Below are positions 18,001-28,100 of a stretch of DNA of 64,000 bases, piece after piece. Under the pieces are notes generated by a model. It had not been told where the DNA came from and did not search any database. It saw nothing but the letters and a program-made list of their open reading frames with translations. How positions within the stretch are numbered: the stretch's first letter is position 1; every line of letters begins with the position of its first letter. This stretch comes from Streptomyces griseocarneus (GTDB lineage: Bacteria > Actinomycetota > Actinomycetes > Streptomycetales > Streptomycetaceae): the NCBI GenBank assembly GCA_003674045.1, contig PENC01000001.1, forward strand, positions 186,001 through 250,000, given 5' to 3'. Position numbers and translations under genes: made by a program.

Positions 18001-19214
18001 ACCGCAAGGTGGCGTACGGCGGCCAGCAGGTGTTCGTTGGCAAGAGAGAGGCCGCGCAGCGGAGCGTCCGCCTCCGTCTCGTCGAAGAGACCGCCCAGAC
18101 CCGGCAGGCCGAGTTCGGGGCGCCCGGTCTCGTTGCCCAGGGCGTCGAGGACCAGGCGGAGGGCCTGGTAGCGGTCCGAGTGGGAGGTGCCGCGTCGGCG
18201 CCGGGCCTGTTCGCGCAGCCGGACGGTGGAGAAGTAGGCGGCGTAGCGCTCGCGCGTGTCGGCGTCGGCTTCAGGTGAGTGAAGCGCGTCGCGGTCCTCG
18301 GCGACGAAGACGAAGAGCAGCCGGTAGACGAGCCGGAGCAGGGCACCGTGGTAGGCGTTGACGTCCAGGTTCTCGCGGAGCGTGGTGTTGGCGGGGTGCC
18401 GGAGGAAGCCCGTGCCGAGTTCCTTGAGGGCGAGGCGTACGCCCTCGCTGATGTCGTCGAGGAACCGTGCCCCCAGGCGGATCGCGGCGTCCCGCCACAC
18501 TTCCAGCCAGCAGGTCCACTGAGTGCCGCCGTCGCGGCTCTCGAAGCGGGAGGCGTGCAGGAGCCGGTACAGGAGGACGAACTCGCCGAAGAGCTCGCCG
18601 TCGAAGATGGCTTCGAGGTCGAACTCCACATACGAGGCGGTGGCCAGGGCGCTGGAGTCGCGCAGCAGGCGCAGCTGGCGGCCGTTGGTGAGCAGGGCCC
18701 ACAGGTGTGGCTCGGTCCGGTTCAGCGCCTCCTGGAGCAGCGACTGGGGAGCGGGAAGGCCATGACCGTGGCGCTTGTCCAAGGAAGCGTTCCAGGGCGC
18801 TATGTGGACGAGTGTGTTGTCGCGACGGTGGCTGATCGCGAAGGACTTGGTGCCGTCGGAGGCCGGGATGTCCCCTTCGCCGACGGCGGTGAGGTGACCG
18901 AAACCAAGCGACTCGAACAGCGGCTCCACCCAGTTGGGGCGGGCATAGCCGGTGCTGTCCGGGCGAACGGACGCGTCGGGCTCGGAGGGAAGTCTCTCGC
19001 GCAACTCCCGCCACAGCGACTTGAGATTGTCCCATTGGCGCTCCGCCTCGTCCCGTACGGAACGGGAGCCTGGAATGCGGTAGTCGGCGGGGGCGAGGCC
19101 CTTGAGGTCCTTGGAGACCCTGCCCTCGGAAATCCGTACCAGCATGTCCGCCGGCAGCAGTGCGCCGACCGTGTGGACGGCGGAGAAGACCTGGTTGCGG
19201 GTGGTGGCGGACAT
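15081..19214 (-). CDS. Class I adenine DNA methyltransferase, DISARM DrmMI/PglX-like
   Basis: 1377 residues. The N-terminal 450 residues look like the helical and target-binding part of PglX/type IIG proteins. A conserved KKTGSYYTPSCLVDVLL (459-475) precedes motif I DPACGSGHF (517-525). YGVDLNPMAVELAK (565-578) is the acidic SAM-binding region, and motif IV NPPW is at 797-800, marking an N6-adenine methyltransferase. The C-terminal third is the target-recognition part (LPRYWVRESGR and other TRD-like segments). No PD-(D/E)XK nuclease motif is obvious. The ATG overlaps the SNF2-like gene stop by 1 nt (TGATG). Last gene of the three-gene operon. I infer self-DNA marking for a DISARM-like system. 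Confidence 0.87.
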   Translation of the reverse strand: MSATTRNQVFSAVHTVGALLPADMLVRISEGRVSKDLKGLAPADYRIPGSRSVRDEAERQWDNLKSLWRELRERLPSEPDASVRPDSTGYARPNWVEPLFESLGFGHLTAVGEGDIPASDGTKSFAISHRRDNTLVHIAPWNASLDKRHGHGLPAPQSLLQEALNRTEPHLWALLTNGRQLRLLRDSSALATASYVEFDLEAIFDGELFGEFVLLYRLLHASRFESRDGGTQWTCWLEVWRDAAIRLGARFLDDISEGVRLALKELGTGFLRHPANTTLRENLDVNAYHGALLRLVYRLLFVFVAEDRDALHSPEADADTRERYAAYFSTVRLREQARRRRGTSHSDRYQALRLVLDALGNETGRPELGLPGLGGLFDETEADAPLRGLSLANEHLLAAVRHLAVVRDTEAKRWRTVDYRTLDAEELGAIYESLLALVPKHSATNRSFELVVRAGNERKKTGSYYTPSCLVDVLLDSTLDPVIDDAQKRGEQKATAAGQPDATEAIVDELLSLTVCDPACGSGHFLVAAARRIAKRVAAVREHTPEPTPEGVRHALHEVIERCVYGVDLNPMAVELAKVSLWLEALEPGKALGFLDAHIKHGNGLIGATPALLRGGIPEAAFKVVEGDDKTVAGQWLRRNKEEHQGIVTLDAAVEELMSVTNDVFAAELRDLVDNSPTDNVVQVRALAKRYRAWLESPARRDALHVANAWCAAFMWEKTAAAPPPVTERVFRALKSPDGRRALGSTHREIVRLSGEYHFFHWHLEFPEIFEVPDGSTAPGVDPVTGWAGGFDCVLGNPPWDKVDFEDKKYFSVVEPELAEISGQARRRAIAAWATKHPEEGDRYHAARRRVKSSFLFLGSSGVYPQLRKGLSIKGVNSLQTDQLFTERFVSITAPTGRCGTVVPTQIATGAGAQFLFQDLTHRGAVKHLYDFENGKREKLFPAVHSSYQFALISIAGRALPEPSARFAFFLGHPDELADGKSTFTLSPEEIALINPNTGTLPVFRTRRDADLTASIHRAVPVLVDEGRKDGNPWRISFKRLFDMTDDSDLFRDQATLEAEGWALVGNTFVRDGERMLPLYEGKMAHLFDHRWNRYYGLGNDDYERIPAEEKREAYVTTLPRYWVRESGRISTVRNGKKTTVPGVDLRLEELGWERDWLLGWRDVARTTDERTAIPSFIPKAAVGHTFPLVFPTVPPRLTAAMVAAQSALVFDFVARQKVGGIHLALMTWKQLPVPHPDDLSPHVGFLTPRTLELLYSSWDLEALAQDLGDTDSPFIWDINRRTQIRAELDAYFFHLYGISREDTNYILESFQTENGGLKNNEIAEYGEYRTKRLVLTEYDRMAAAGLSMEDSLVDGQNYTSALTPPPGHGPRHKAKQ

Positions 19215-22129
19215 CAGGCGGGCACTCCAGCGGGAACGGCGGGCGTGGCGGGCAGGTAGACGTAAGCGCCGAGGATGTCGGCGGGCTTCTGGGCGGTGAC
19301 CGTGAGGCCGCGGACGATCTCGCCGGAGGCGTCGCGTACCCGGCGGTGGGAAGCGACGAGTTCGGCGGCGAGTTCATCGCCGTACGACTCCAGATATCCG
19401 GATACGTCGGGCAGCTGGTCCAGAATCCGCGTCATCGTGCGCTCGCCGAAGTACGGGTCCGTGTTGCCGGATGCCGTCGCGTCCAGCAAGGCCGTGGTCC
19501 GCTCAGGAGGCAGCCACGCCGCGTTCCTCGGGGAGCCCTCGAACGCCAGCAGGCGGGCGTCCTCCGCGACGAGCTGCTTCTCGCCGTTACGGGAGGGCAG
19601 AGTGAGGTGGAAGCGGTAGCGGACCAGGAGCAGCGTCGTCCGCGTCGTGACCGCCTCCGTGGTGACGACGCCGCAACGGCGTGCCGGGCGGCCCCCCTCG
19701 GTGTCGGGGTCGAGTGCGGCGTTCAGGACATGGGAGGCGAGGGCGCCGACGACCGGGTCGGTGCGGACCAGCGCCGCCTCGCCGCGCGCCACGGCCGGGT
19801 CGGTGCGGAAGGGGATCGGGCGGTCGCGGTCGATCACCTCCGCACCGACCACCGGAGCGAGCGCGTCCCGCAGGCCGGCGGGCGTACCGCCCACCTCCGC
19901 CGTGAAGTCTTCACCGCTGCCCCGCAGCACAGCGTTGAGCGCGTGGAGCGACTCGCGGACGAAGGTGTCGATCTCGCCTGCCCCGCCCAGCGCGGCGCGG
20001 ACGGCCGCGACTTCGCGGGCCACCTCCTCGGGGTGGATGGAGCGCTGCGCGAACCGCGAGCGGGAAGCCGTCTCGCGCTCGGCCGCAGACTGCCACGCGC
20101 GGTCCAGCTTCCGCGTGCTCACCCGGTACGCGTCGGCGCTGAAGAGCGCGTCCTGGTCCTCACGGCCGCGCATCAGGAGCCATTCGACGATGGCGTCGGT
20201 CACGCCCGTGGACATCTCGTCGGGTACGGAGACGGAGATGCCGAGATCCTTTTTGATCTGGCGGTGCTTCTTGATGAGGACATCGAGGACCATGCCGTCG
20301 ATGCCGTTGTCCTCGCCGTACATGGTGATGACACGGACCTGGTCGCGCCGCTGGCCGTAGCGGTCGACGCGGCCTTCGCGCTGGTCGTGACGGGTGGGGT
20401 TCCAGGCGAGGTCGTAGTGGACGACGGCGTCGAAGTAGTGCTGGAGGTTGACGCCCTCGGAGAGGCAGTCGGTGGCCACCAGGACGCGGCGGGCGCCGGC
20501 ATCGTCACCGGCCTCCTCGGCCAGTCTCTCGATCCGCTCGATGCGCTGCTGCGGGGAGAGGGTGCCGGTGACGGCGGCCACGGTGGCCTTCACTCCGCCC
20601 TTCTCCTGGAGTTTCTCCGCCACGTATTCCGCGGTCGGTATGTAGCGGCAGAACACGATCGGGTGGTAGCCGTCGGCGAGGAGCTCCTTGAGGTGCTTGA
20701 TGAGCACCTTGAGTTTGGGGTCGTGCTTCGCTCCCTCCATTTCCGCGGCACGGTCGGCGAGCTCGGCCAGCCGGGGCCGGGCGACCGCCTCGTCGGTCTC
20801 CGCGCCGGGGGCCACGTCCATGCCTTCCAGCGCATCGTTGTCGACGGAGTCGCTGTTGAGGGGCGCGCCAAGGCGGTCGGCCTCCTCGGGGGAGGTCGCG
20901 GAGGCCGCGCCCGAGCGGGTGAGCAGCGTCTGGTGCGCTGCGCGTGGTGAGGAGACGAGCGACCGCAGCAGGGCGATGGCCGACCACCAGGCGATACGGG
21001 CCTCTCGCTTGCCCTGGCCGCCGGCTGCCTCGACCCGCTCGCTCGCGTAGGCGATGGCGTCGTCGAGGAGGGAACGGTAGGCCGGGCTGAGCCGGTAGGT
21101 CTCGTCCTTGAAAGCGCGGTCGGAAGGGAACGCGGTCCGCTCGGCGAGGCTGTCGTCGTCGAGACCGTCCTCCTTGGTGAGGTAATGCCGTACGTCCGCG
21201 CGCTTGCGGGCCACGAAGTGCTGGGCGAGGAGCTTCCGGCCCGCCTCCGAATCCAGTGAAACGTGGGCCAGTTCGGGCTTGACCAGACCCAGGAGGTTGC
21301 GGAATGCCGACTCCTTGCCGCTGTGCGGGGTCGCCGTCATCAGAATGAGGTGCCGTTCGGCGTCCTCCGCGACGCGGCGCAGCAGCTCGTAGCGAAGCTG
21401 GTTCTGCGTGCCGGACGACGTGTCGTCGGCGGCCACACAGGTGTGGGCCTCGTCCACGATCACCAAGTCGGGGCAGTGGCGGACGAAGTCGTCCCGGTGG
21501 CGAGGGGACTTTATGAAGTCGGTGGAGACGATGACATGGGAATAGCGGTCGAAGAGGGACTGGCCCAGGTCCAGGCCGCGTTCCAGGCGGGAGACCGTGG
21601 AGGCCAGGACCAGCTCCGCGTCGATGCCGAACTTGGTCCGCAGCTCCTGCTGCCACTGCTCGGCGAGCGCGGGGGAGCAGAGGACGGCGAGGCCCTTCGC
21701 CTCGCCCTGGGCGAGGAGCTCGCTCGCGACCAGGCCCGCTTCGATCGTCTTGCCGATGCCGACGTCGTCGGAGATCAGCATACGGACCGTCTTCTGGCGC
21801 AGGGCCATGAGCAGCGGCACCAGCTGGTAGGCCCGGGGCTCGACCGCGATCCCGGCGAGAGACCGGAAAGGGCCCGCTCCAGAACGGAAACCGATCCGCA
21901 GGGCGGTGCGCAGGAGGCCGGCGGCGCGCTGGTCGCCGAGGTCGCTCGGCTGGGGCGGTGCGAACTCGGCGCTCCTCACCTCCTCGAACGTGGGGAACAC
22001 CGCCGCGATGTCGTCGTCGGAGCCACCGAGAGGGCGGAGCACCAGCAGGTCGGGTTCGCTCTCCGGGAGCACCACCCATTCACGGCCGCGGGCTGTCACC
22101 AGGGAACCTGCGGAGTATGTGAGTGCCAT
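19214..22129 (-). CDS. SNF2-like (SF2) helicase, DISARM DrmD-like
   Basis: 971 residues. Helicase motifs: Q-like EPRAYQLVPLLMAL at 97-110, motif I ISDDVGIGKTIEAG at 119-132, motif II VIVDEAHTC at 223-231, motif III LMTATPHSGK, and the C-terminal LVATDCLSEGVNLQHYFDAV and GRVDRYGQRRDQV motifs typical of HepA/SNF2 remodelers. Length and organisation fit DrmD of class 1 DISARM, which also pairs with an adenine methylase. It lies 57 bp after the kinase-helicase gene. Likely an ATP-driven translocase in the same complex or pathway; direct partners are not shown by sequence. Confidence 0.87.
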   Translation of the reverse strand: MALTYSAGSLVTARGREWVVLPESEPDLLVLRPLGGSDDDIAAVFPTFEEVRSAEFAPPQPSDLGDQRAAGLLRTALRIGFRSGAGPFRSLAGIAVEPRAYQLVPLLMALRQKTVRMLISDDVGIGKTIEAGLVASELLAQGEAKGLAVLCSPALAEQWQQELRTKFGIDAELVLASTVSRLERGLDLGQSLFDRYSHVIVSTDFIKSPRHRDDFVRHCPDLVIVDEAHTCVAADDTSSGTQNQLRYELLRRVAEDAERHLILMTATPHSGKESAFRNLLGLVKPELAHVSLDSEAGRKLLAQHFVARKRADVRHYLTKEDGLDDDSLAERTAFPSDRAFKDETYRLSPAYRSLLDDAIAYASERVEAAGGQGKREARIAWWSAIALLRSLVSSPRAAHQTLLTRSGAASATSPEEADRLGAPLNSDSVDNDALEGMDVAPGAETDEAVARPRLAELADRAAEMEGAKHDPKLKVLIKHLKELLADGYHPIVFCRYIPTAEYVAEKLQEKGGVKATVAAVTGTLSPQQRIERIERLAEEAGDDAGARRVLVATDCLSEGVNLQHYFDAVVHYDLAWNPTRHDQREGRVDRYGQRRDQVRVITMYGEDNGIDGMVLDVLIKKHRQIKKDLGISVSVPDEMSTGVTDAIVEWLLMRGREDQDALFSADAYRVSTRKLDRAWQSAAERETASRSRFAQRSIHPEEVAREVAAVRAALGGAGEIDTFVRESLHALNAVLRGSGEDFTAEVGGTPAGLRDALAPVVGAEVIDRDRPIPFRTDPAVARGEAALVRTDPVVGALASHVLNAALDPDTEGGRPARRCGVVTTEAVTTRTTLLLVRYRFHLTLPSRNGEKQLVAEDARLLAFEGSPRNAAWLPPERTTALLDATASGNTDPYFGERTMTRILDQLPDVSGYLESYGDELAAELVASHRRVRDASGEIVRGLTVTAQKPADILGAYVYLPATPAVPAGVPA

Positions 22130-22186
22130 GTGAGTTGTCGAGTCCTCGATCAGAAAGAAGGGAGGATGAAGCGTTGTGATGGCTTG

Positions 22187-25100
22187 TCAGCTAGTTGACG
22201 CGTCACCGAAGTAACGCGGGTGCGGTGCCACGACGGCGTCCCAGTCGGCTTCGTGCGGGAAGCGGATGACATCCCAACTGGCGTCCAGCAGTCGTTCCTC
22301 GGCTTCCGTGTCACGCAGCGCCGTCATGTCAACGCCGGGCCGGTCCACGAACACGGCGACATTGACGCCGGGAAGCCGGTAGACGTAGTCCACCAGGGCG
22401 TTCGCCTCGGTGATCAGCGTCTCGCCCTCGTCCGGGAGCCGTAGCCCACGGGCCTTGAGCCAGGCCAGGAGACTGTCCTGACCGGTGGCCACGTCGACAG
22501 CTTGGGCGATCGCGGCCTCACCCACGGTAGGAGCCTCGGGGCCCTGGCCGAGCAGCCGCCTGAACTGCTCCGAGCGGGACTCGCCGCGTGGGTCTCTGGT
22601 GGCGGTCGCCGAGGCGAATCGGACCAGCAGGTCCCGCACCGAACGCCGGTCCATCACCGCGTGGTCGAGCTGGTTGGCGTAGGTGAGCAGGCACTCGTAG
22701 CAGCCACGAGCGCAGGGCCGCTCGCGATGCGGACCTTGGTCCGTGCCGTCCTGGTCGAAGTGGCAGATGTCCAGTGCCCGCCGGGCAGCCTCCGCGAAGG
22801 CGTGCTTCTCGGCCTGGAGACGGCGGAGCACACCGGCACCGCCCTCGGCCGCCTCCATGAAGAGGATGCGGCGCCGCGGTCCGCCGTCCGGCGGCAGCAG
22901 TTCACCGGAGAGCTCGGCGTCCTCCAGCTCGAAGGCCGCTTCGATGCCTCGCTCCAGTGCGTACATGAGCGACAGCGCAACCGGCTGGGGCAGCGCCTCG
23001 TCGAGGGTGACGACGAGAATGTTGCGGCTGTCCTCCACGTACGGGATGACACGCCGCTTGCGCCGCCGCTCGTTGCCGTCCGCGTCGATCACCGGCAGTT
23101 CGCCGGAGTCGCCCGATGCCTGGGACGCGTCACGGTCGTTCATCCAGCGTCCGTCGGCCAGGTCCAGCCAGTAACCCGGCGGCTCGTCGCTCTTGGCCCG
23201 CACCCGGCCGGTGTTGGTGATCCGGACCGTTGCCGAATCCCCGTACGCCAGCTGGGCGAGCGGTGCTCCCGAGGCGTCGGCCACGGAGGCGTTCAGGCGG
23301 CCGCTGCGCGTTCCGTGGTCGTGGAAGCGGTACGAGGTCTCCAGCCGGAAGCCGGCACGGCGCCGTTCCTCCTCGTCGGAGGAGATCTTCTCCCGGCGTG
23401 TGGTGTAGACGGTGTGCAGCTTGAACAGGCCGAACGTTGCGGACCCGAGCCTCTCGCCACACATCTCGCAGAGATCGGCCCGCTGTTCGGGGTCGTGGTG
23501 GTATCCGCAGTACTCGCACCGGCGGGCACCGCTCACGGGCAGGTCGCCGGAGGAGTCCGGCGGGACCTGGACGCGCGTCACCTGGTAGCGGGCGCCCTCG
23601 TGGTAGATCAGCGCGCCCGGGCCGAACTCGCGGATGGCCAGGAAACGGGGCCGTTGCAGATAGTCGCCGGTGTCCCCGTGCCGCCCGGTGCCGGGCACGT
23701 ACGCGGCCAGCGGCAGCCGGGGGAAGCTGTAGCCGGGCAGGAACCCCTCGGAGGCCAGATAGCGGTAGGGATTGAAGTCGGAGAGCACCGACTTGCTGTC
23801 GACGCTCTCGTTCATCAGCAGATTCAGCTGGGTCTCGGCTTCGCGGCGACGGGCGTTGGCCCGGTTGCGGTCGCCCTCGGTCAGGCTGTAGTCGAGCCGG
23901 CGGCGGTTCTGGATGAACTGGTCTTCCAAGGCCGCCCGGAAGAGCCTGCGCCAGCGGTCGAAGGCCCGGTCGAACCTCTCGGGCACGGTGCGCACCCGGT
24001 CCTGGATCCACTCGTCGTACCACCACGTGGTTTCGGCGAAGTCCGGCAGCAGCGGGCCGAGGACGCGCAAGGCGGCGTCGATCGTGCGGTGCTGGGCGGA
24101 CTCGTCGAGGGATGCGTCGCGGATCTTGGGTCGCAGCCCCAGCTTCGGGTCCGGCCGCTCGTCGGTGTCCGGGTGTGCCACATCGAGCACCTCGGGAATC
24201 GTGTGTCCCAGCTTCAGCCTGGCCTCAGCGATCCAGATGCTCTGGAGGTGGGAGAGGACCAGGTCCTCGTTGGCGAGGTCCAGACGCGGCGGGGCGACCG
24301 TACCTGCGACCATCCGGTCCGAGCGGCGGAAGTAGTACTGGTCATGACTGTTGCCCGTGGCGCAGTACGTGGTCACCAGGGCGGGCTGTCCGCTGCGGCC
24401 CGCGCGGCCCGAGCGCTGTGCGTAATTGGCCGGTGTGGGCGGTACGTTGCGCATCATCACCGCGTTGAGCGAGGAGATGTCGACTCCCAGCTCCATCGTC
24501 GGCGAGCAGTACAGCAGCTTGAGCTCCGCCTTGCGGAACGCGTCTTCCCGCCTCTCCCGCTCCTCGGGCGCCACCTGGGCGGTGTGCTCGCGTGCGAACA
24601 GTCCGGACAGCGCCCCCGCCGTGTCCTTGTACAGATCGCGGAAGAAGGTGTTGACGCGCGGGCCGTCCCCGCTCTGATACGTGCGGGTCAGCGGGTCGAT
24701 TGTGCCCCTCTCGCCCTTGCCGGCACGCCAGATGAGTGACTGCGCGGCCACCCGGTAACCTGCCGGGCCGGGTGCGGAGGTCCGGCGGTAGCGGTTCGCG
24801 CGCTGGGGGGCCTCGGAGACCTCCTTCACCAGCCCCGCCTTGGCCAGGACCTTCAGCAGCTCCTCGATGACCAGCTGGAGATCGTCGGTGTCCAGGATTC
24901 CGAACGACTCGTCGGCCCGCTTCAGGTACTTCCCGTACTTGCCGCGTGCGGAGAGGAAGAGCGCCGAGCGGTCCAGGCCGGGGCGGGACGGGTGCGGGTA
25001 GGCGGTGCCGACCCTGGGCCTGTCGGTCGCGGACAGCACCCACGGGTCCACCAGGCGTTCCTCGCTGGCTCGCTGGAGTGAGTCGAAGTCCTCGCGGAAG

Positions 25101-28100
25101 TACGACACATCGATGGCGAGCGAGCGGCGCATCTCGTTGAGCAGCGCCTTCGTGATCTCGGTGCGCAGTGCGGGATCGGCGTCACGGAGGGCCTGGTGAG
25201 TGCCCGCCCAGCGGTTCTGCTGGGCGGCCAGCCAGTCCAGGTCCTCGTAGTCGATCTCCAGCAGTCCGGTCTGCTCCAGGTTGGGCATGGTGACACGCCA
25301 GCCGCGTTCCAGGTCGAGATAGAGCCGGAAGGCGATCACGTCGCGGAGGCTCTTGGCCGCGTTCCGGGCGAGTGAGGGCGGCAGGTCGTCCGCGCCGGTG
25401 TAGTCGATGGGGTCGAGGGCGAGAGCCACCCCCACCCGGGACGCGAGCTCCTCGTGGTGGACACCCTCCTCACCGGCGTCCAGCGCCGCCCGGTAGAGCG
25501 CGCCGCGCAGCTGGGTGACCTGGACGAAGTCGTTGAAATGGCCCGCCTGCAGCGATGCGTCCTGGCGGTTGTCGACGAAGGTGAGAAGCTTGCGGGCCTC
25601 CTTGTCCAGGACGTCCTCCGGTACGGACTTCAGCGACCGGACGATGGAGGCCGAGACCAGCGAGGTAGCCGAGGAGCGGCCCTCCTGGTCCAGTGTCGCC
25701 AGCTTCGCGAAATCCTTGCCTCGGGTCTGCTCGTACGTCACCCCGCAGTGCAGGCAGAACAGGAAGGGGGACGGGACGAACGCGGCACGCAGCTCGCCCC
25801 CGCCCTCGTGGCCCTGGGGGTTGAGGGTGACCGCGCGTGGTACCCGGTGCTGGTACGACTTCTTGACCACTTCCTGGCCCTTGTCGTCCAGCTCCAGCCA
25901 GGACTCGGGCAGCCGGCGGTCGTCCACCGCGTACTGGAGACTGTCCGGCCAGGGCCTGTCGTGGTCGATGTAGAGGTAGCCGTCCCCCTGCCGTCCGCCT
26001 GTCGCGACGGTGTCCCGGCGCGCCTCGTAGCGGACCTGCCCGTCCTTCTCGGTCCGCCATACCGTCAGGTATTCCTGGCCGCATTCGCGGCAGAACGCCA
26101 GCGGTATCAGCAGCTTCCCCCCGCTGTCGGGCTTCTCGATCTGGTAGGAACGGGTGAGATGGCGGGAGAGCTTGTCCTCCAGCGTGACGTAGACCGTGTC
26201 GCCCTTGGAGAGGAACTGGTGCAGGCGGAAGGCGAACAACGGGCGGTCGGTCACCGGATTGCGGGCATGTGAACCGGCTTCGAGCGTCGCGCGGATCGTC
26301 TCCGCGCACATCTCTTCGTCCACCCCGGACACCTCGGACAGCTGCTTGGCGGCGCCCTCGATGGTTGCGGGGCGCTGTCGCACCAGGCGACCGTCTTCCG
26401 TGCCCAGCCCGAAGTGGGACTCGATCCAGCGGGCCAGAGGGTCACGGGCGAGATCGGCGTAGGCGCGTGGCGCACCAGGGGCGCGCAGCCGCTCGACCGG
26501 GACGTGCTCCGGTGCCGCCTCGGTGGCGCGGATCAGGGTTTCGACGATGACGTTGCCCGGGCGCACCGGGGTGCCGAAGAGGGCGCTCGCGGTCTCCGCG
26601 ACCACCCTCCGCTGGTCTTCGACCGTGCCCTCGCTGGACATGGTGGCAGAGGTGCCGACGCACTGAAGGCTGTCGGCCCGACATGCTTCGCGTACCCGGC
26701 GGATCAGCAGGGCGACATCCGCTCCCTGTCGGCCGCGGTAGGTGTGCAACTCGTCGAAGACCAGGAACTCCAGGCCCCGGGCCATGCCGATGAGGCTGGC
26801 GCGGTCGACAGGGCGCGTCAGCATCAACTCCAGCATCACGTAGTTGGTGAGCAGGATGTCCGGCGGGTTGTCGCGGATCTCCTTGCGGGCCTGGTCGTCC
26901 TCCTGGCCCGTGTAGCGGGCGAAGGTGACGGGCTCGCGGCCCTTGCCGTACCCGTCGCGCAGGTACTTCTCCAGCTCCCTGAGCTGGCTGTTGGCAAGGG
27001 CGTTCATCGGGTACACGATGATGGCTCGTACTCTCTTGGGAGCCTGCGGCTCTTCGGCGTCCCGTTCCCGCAGCACCCGGTCGACGATCGGGATGATGTA
27101 GGACAGCGACTTGCCGGAGCCGGTGCCGGTGGTCAGCACGTACGACTCGCGGGAACGCGCGGCGTCGATCGCCTCGCGTTGGTGCCGGTGCAGGATGAGT
27201 GTCCGGCCGTCGGGTACCGTGCCGCCTTCGGTCTTTCCGGCCTGGAAGATCTTCGCGCACTCGTGGTGCAGGATGCCACGGTCGGCCAGTTCGGCGACCG
27301 TACCGCCGCTCGCGAATGACGGGTTGAGGGACAGCCAGGGGTCGGGCCACTGCGACTTGGCGTCGAGGTCGTCCTCGACGAACGCGGCGATCCGGTCGTC
27401 ACGGATGACGGTCCCGCCCTCGGTGAAGGAGCGGTAGTCCTTGACAAGGGTGCGGTGGACTTCGAAGACGTCCATGGTCGAGCCACCAGAGGCGCGGCGG
27501 CGACGATTCTCGGCCACCGGAGCAGGAGGCGGGGCGACCACAGGGGCGGTGGCCCGTAGCCCGCGGACGGGGTCGAGGGCATCCCAATGGGGAAGTGCGG
27601 AGGAGGTATCACCCCCTCCGGCCTCCAAGGCCGCCAGCGGCAGAAGGACATCGCGTACCACGACCGCGTCGGCGGGGCGATCGGCCGGGTCCTTGGCCAG
27701 CAGACGCTCCACCAGGCGGGTCAGTTCCGCGGGGATTCCCGGCCGTACCAGTTGTACGGGAGAGGGCTGTTTTTTGACATGTTTGTGCCCCAGTTCATAT
27801 GCGGTCCCGCTGGTGAACGGCGGAACGCCGGTCAGCATCTCGTACAGGACGCATCCGAGGGCATAGAGGTCTGCCGCTTGCGTGACCTGCTTGGCCTCGA
27901 ACTGCTCGGGAGCCATGTAACGGGCCGTGCCGATGGCGACGCCTGTGCTGGTGAGTCGCATGTCGTCCGGGTCGTCGACGATCCGGCCCATGCCGAAGTC
28001 GAGGACCTTCACCGTGCCACCCGCGGTGAGCATGACGTTGGCCGGCTTGAGATCGCGGTGGACGACATCGGCCATGTGTGCCGCCGCCAGGCCGGCGGCG

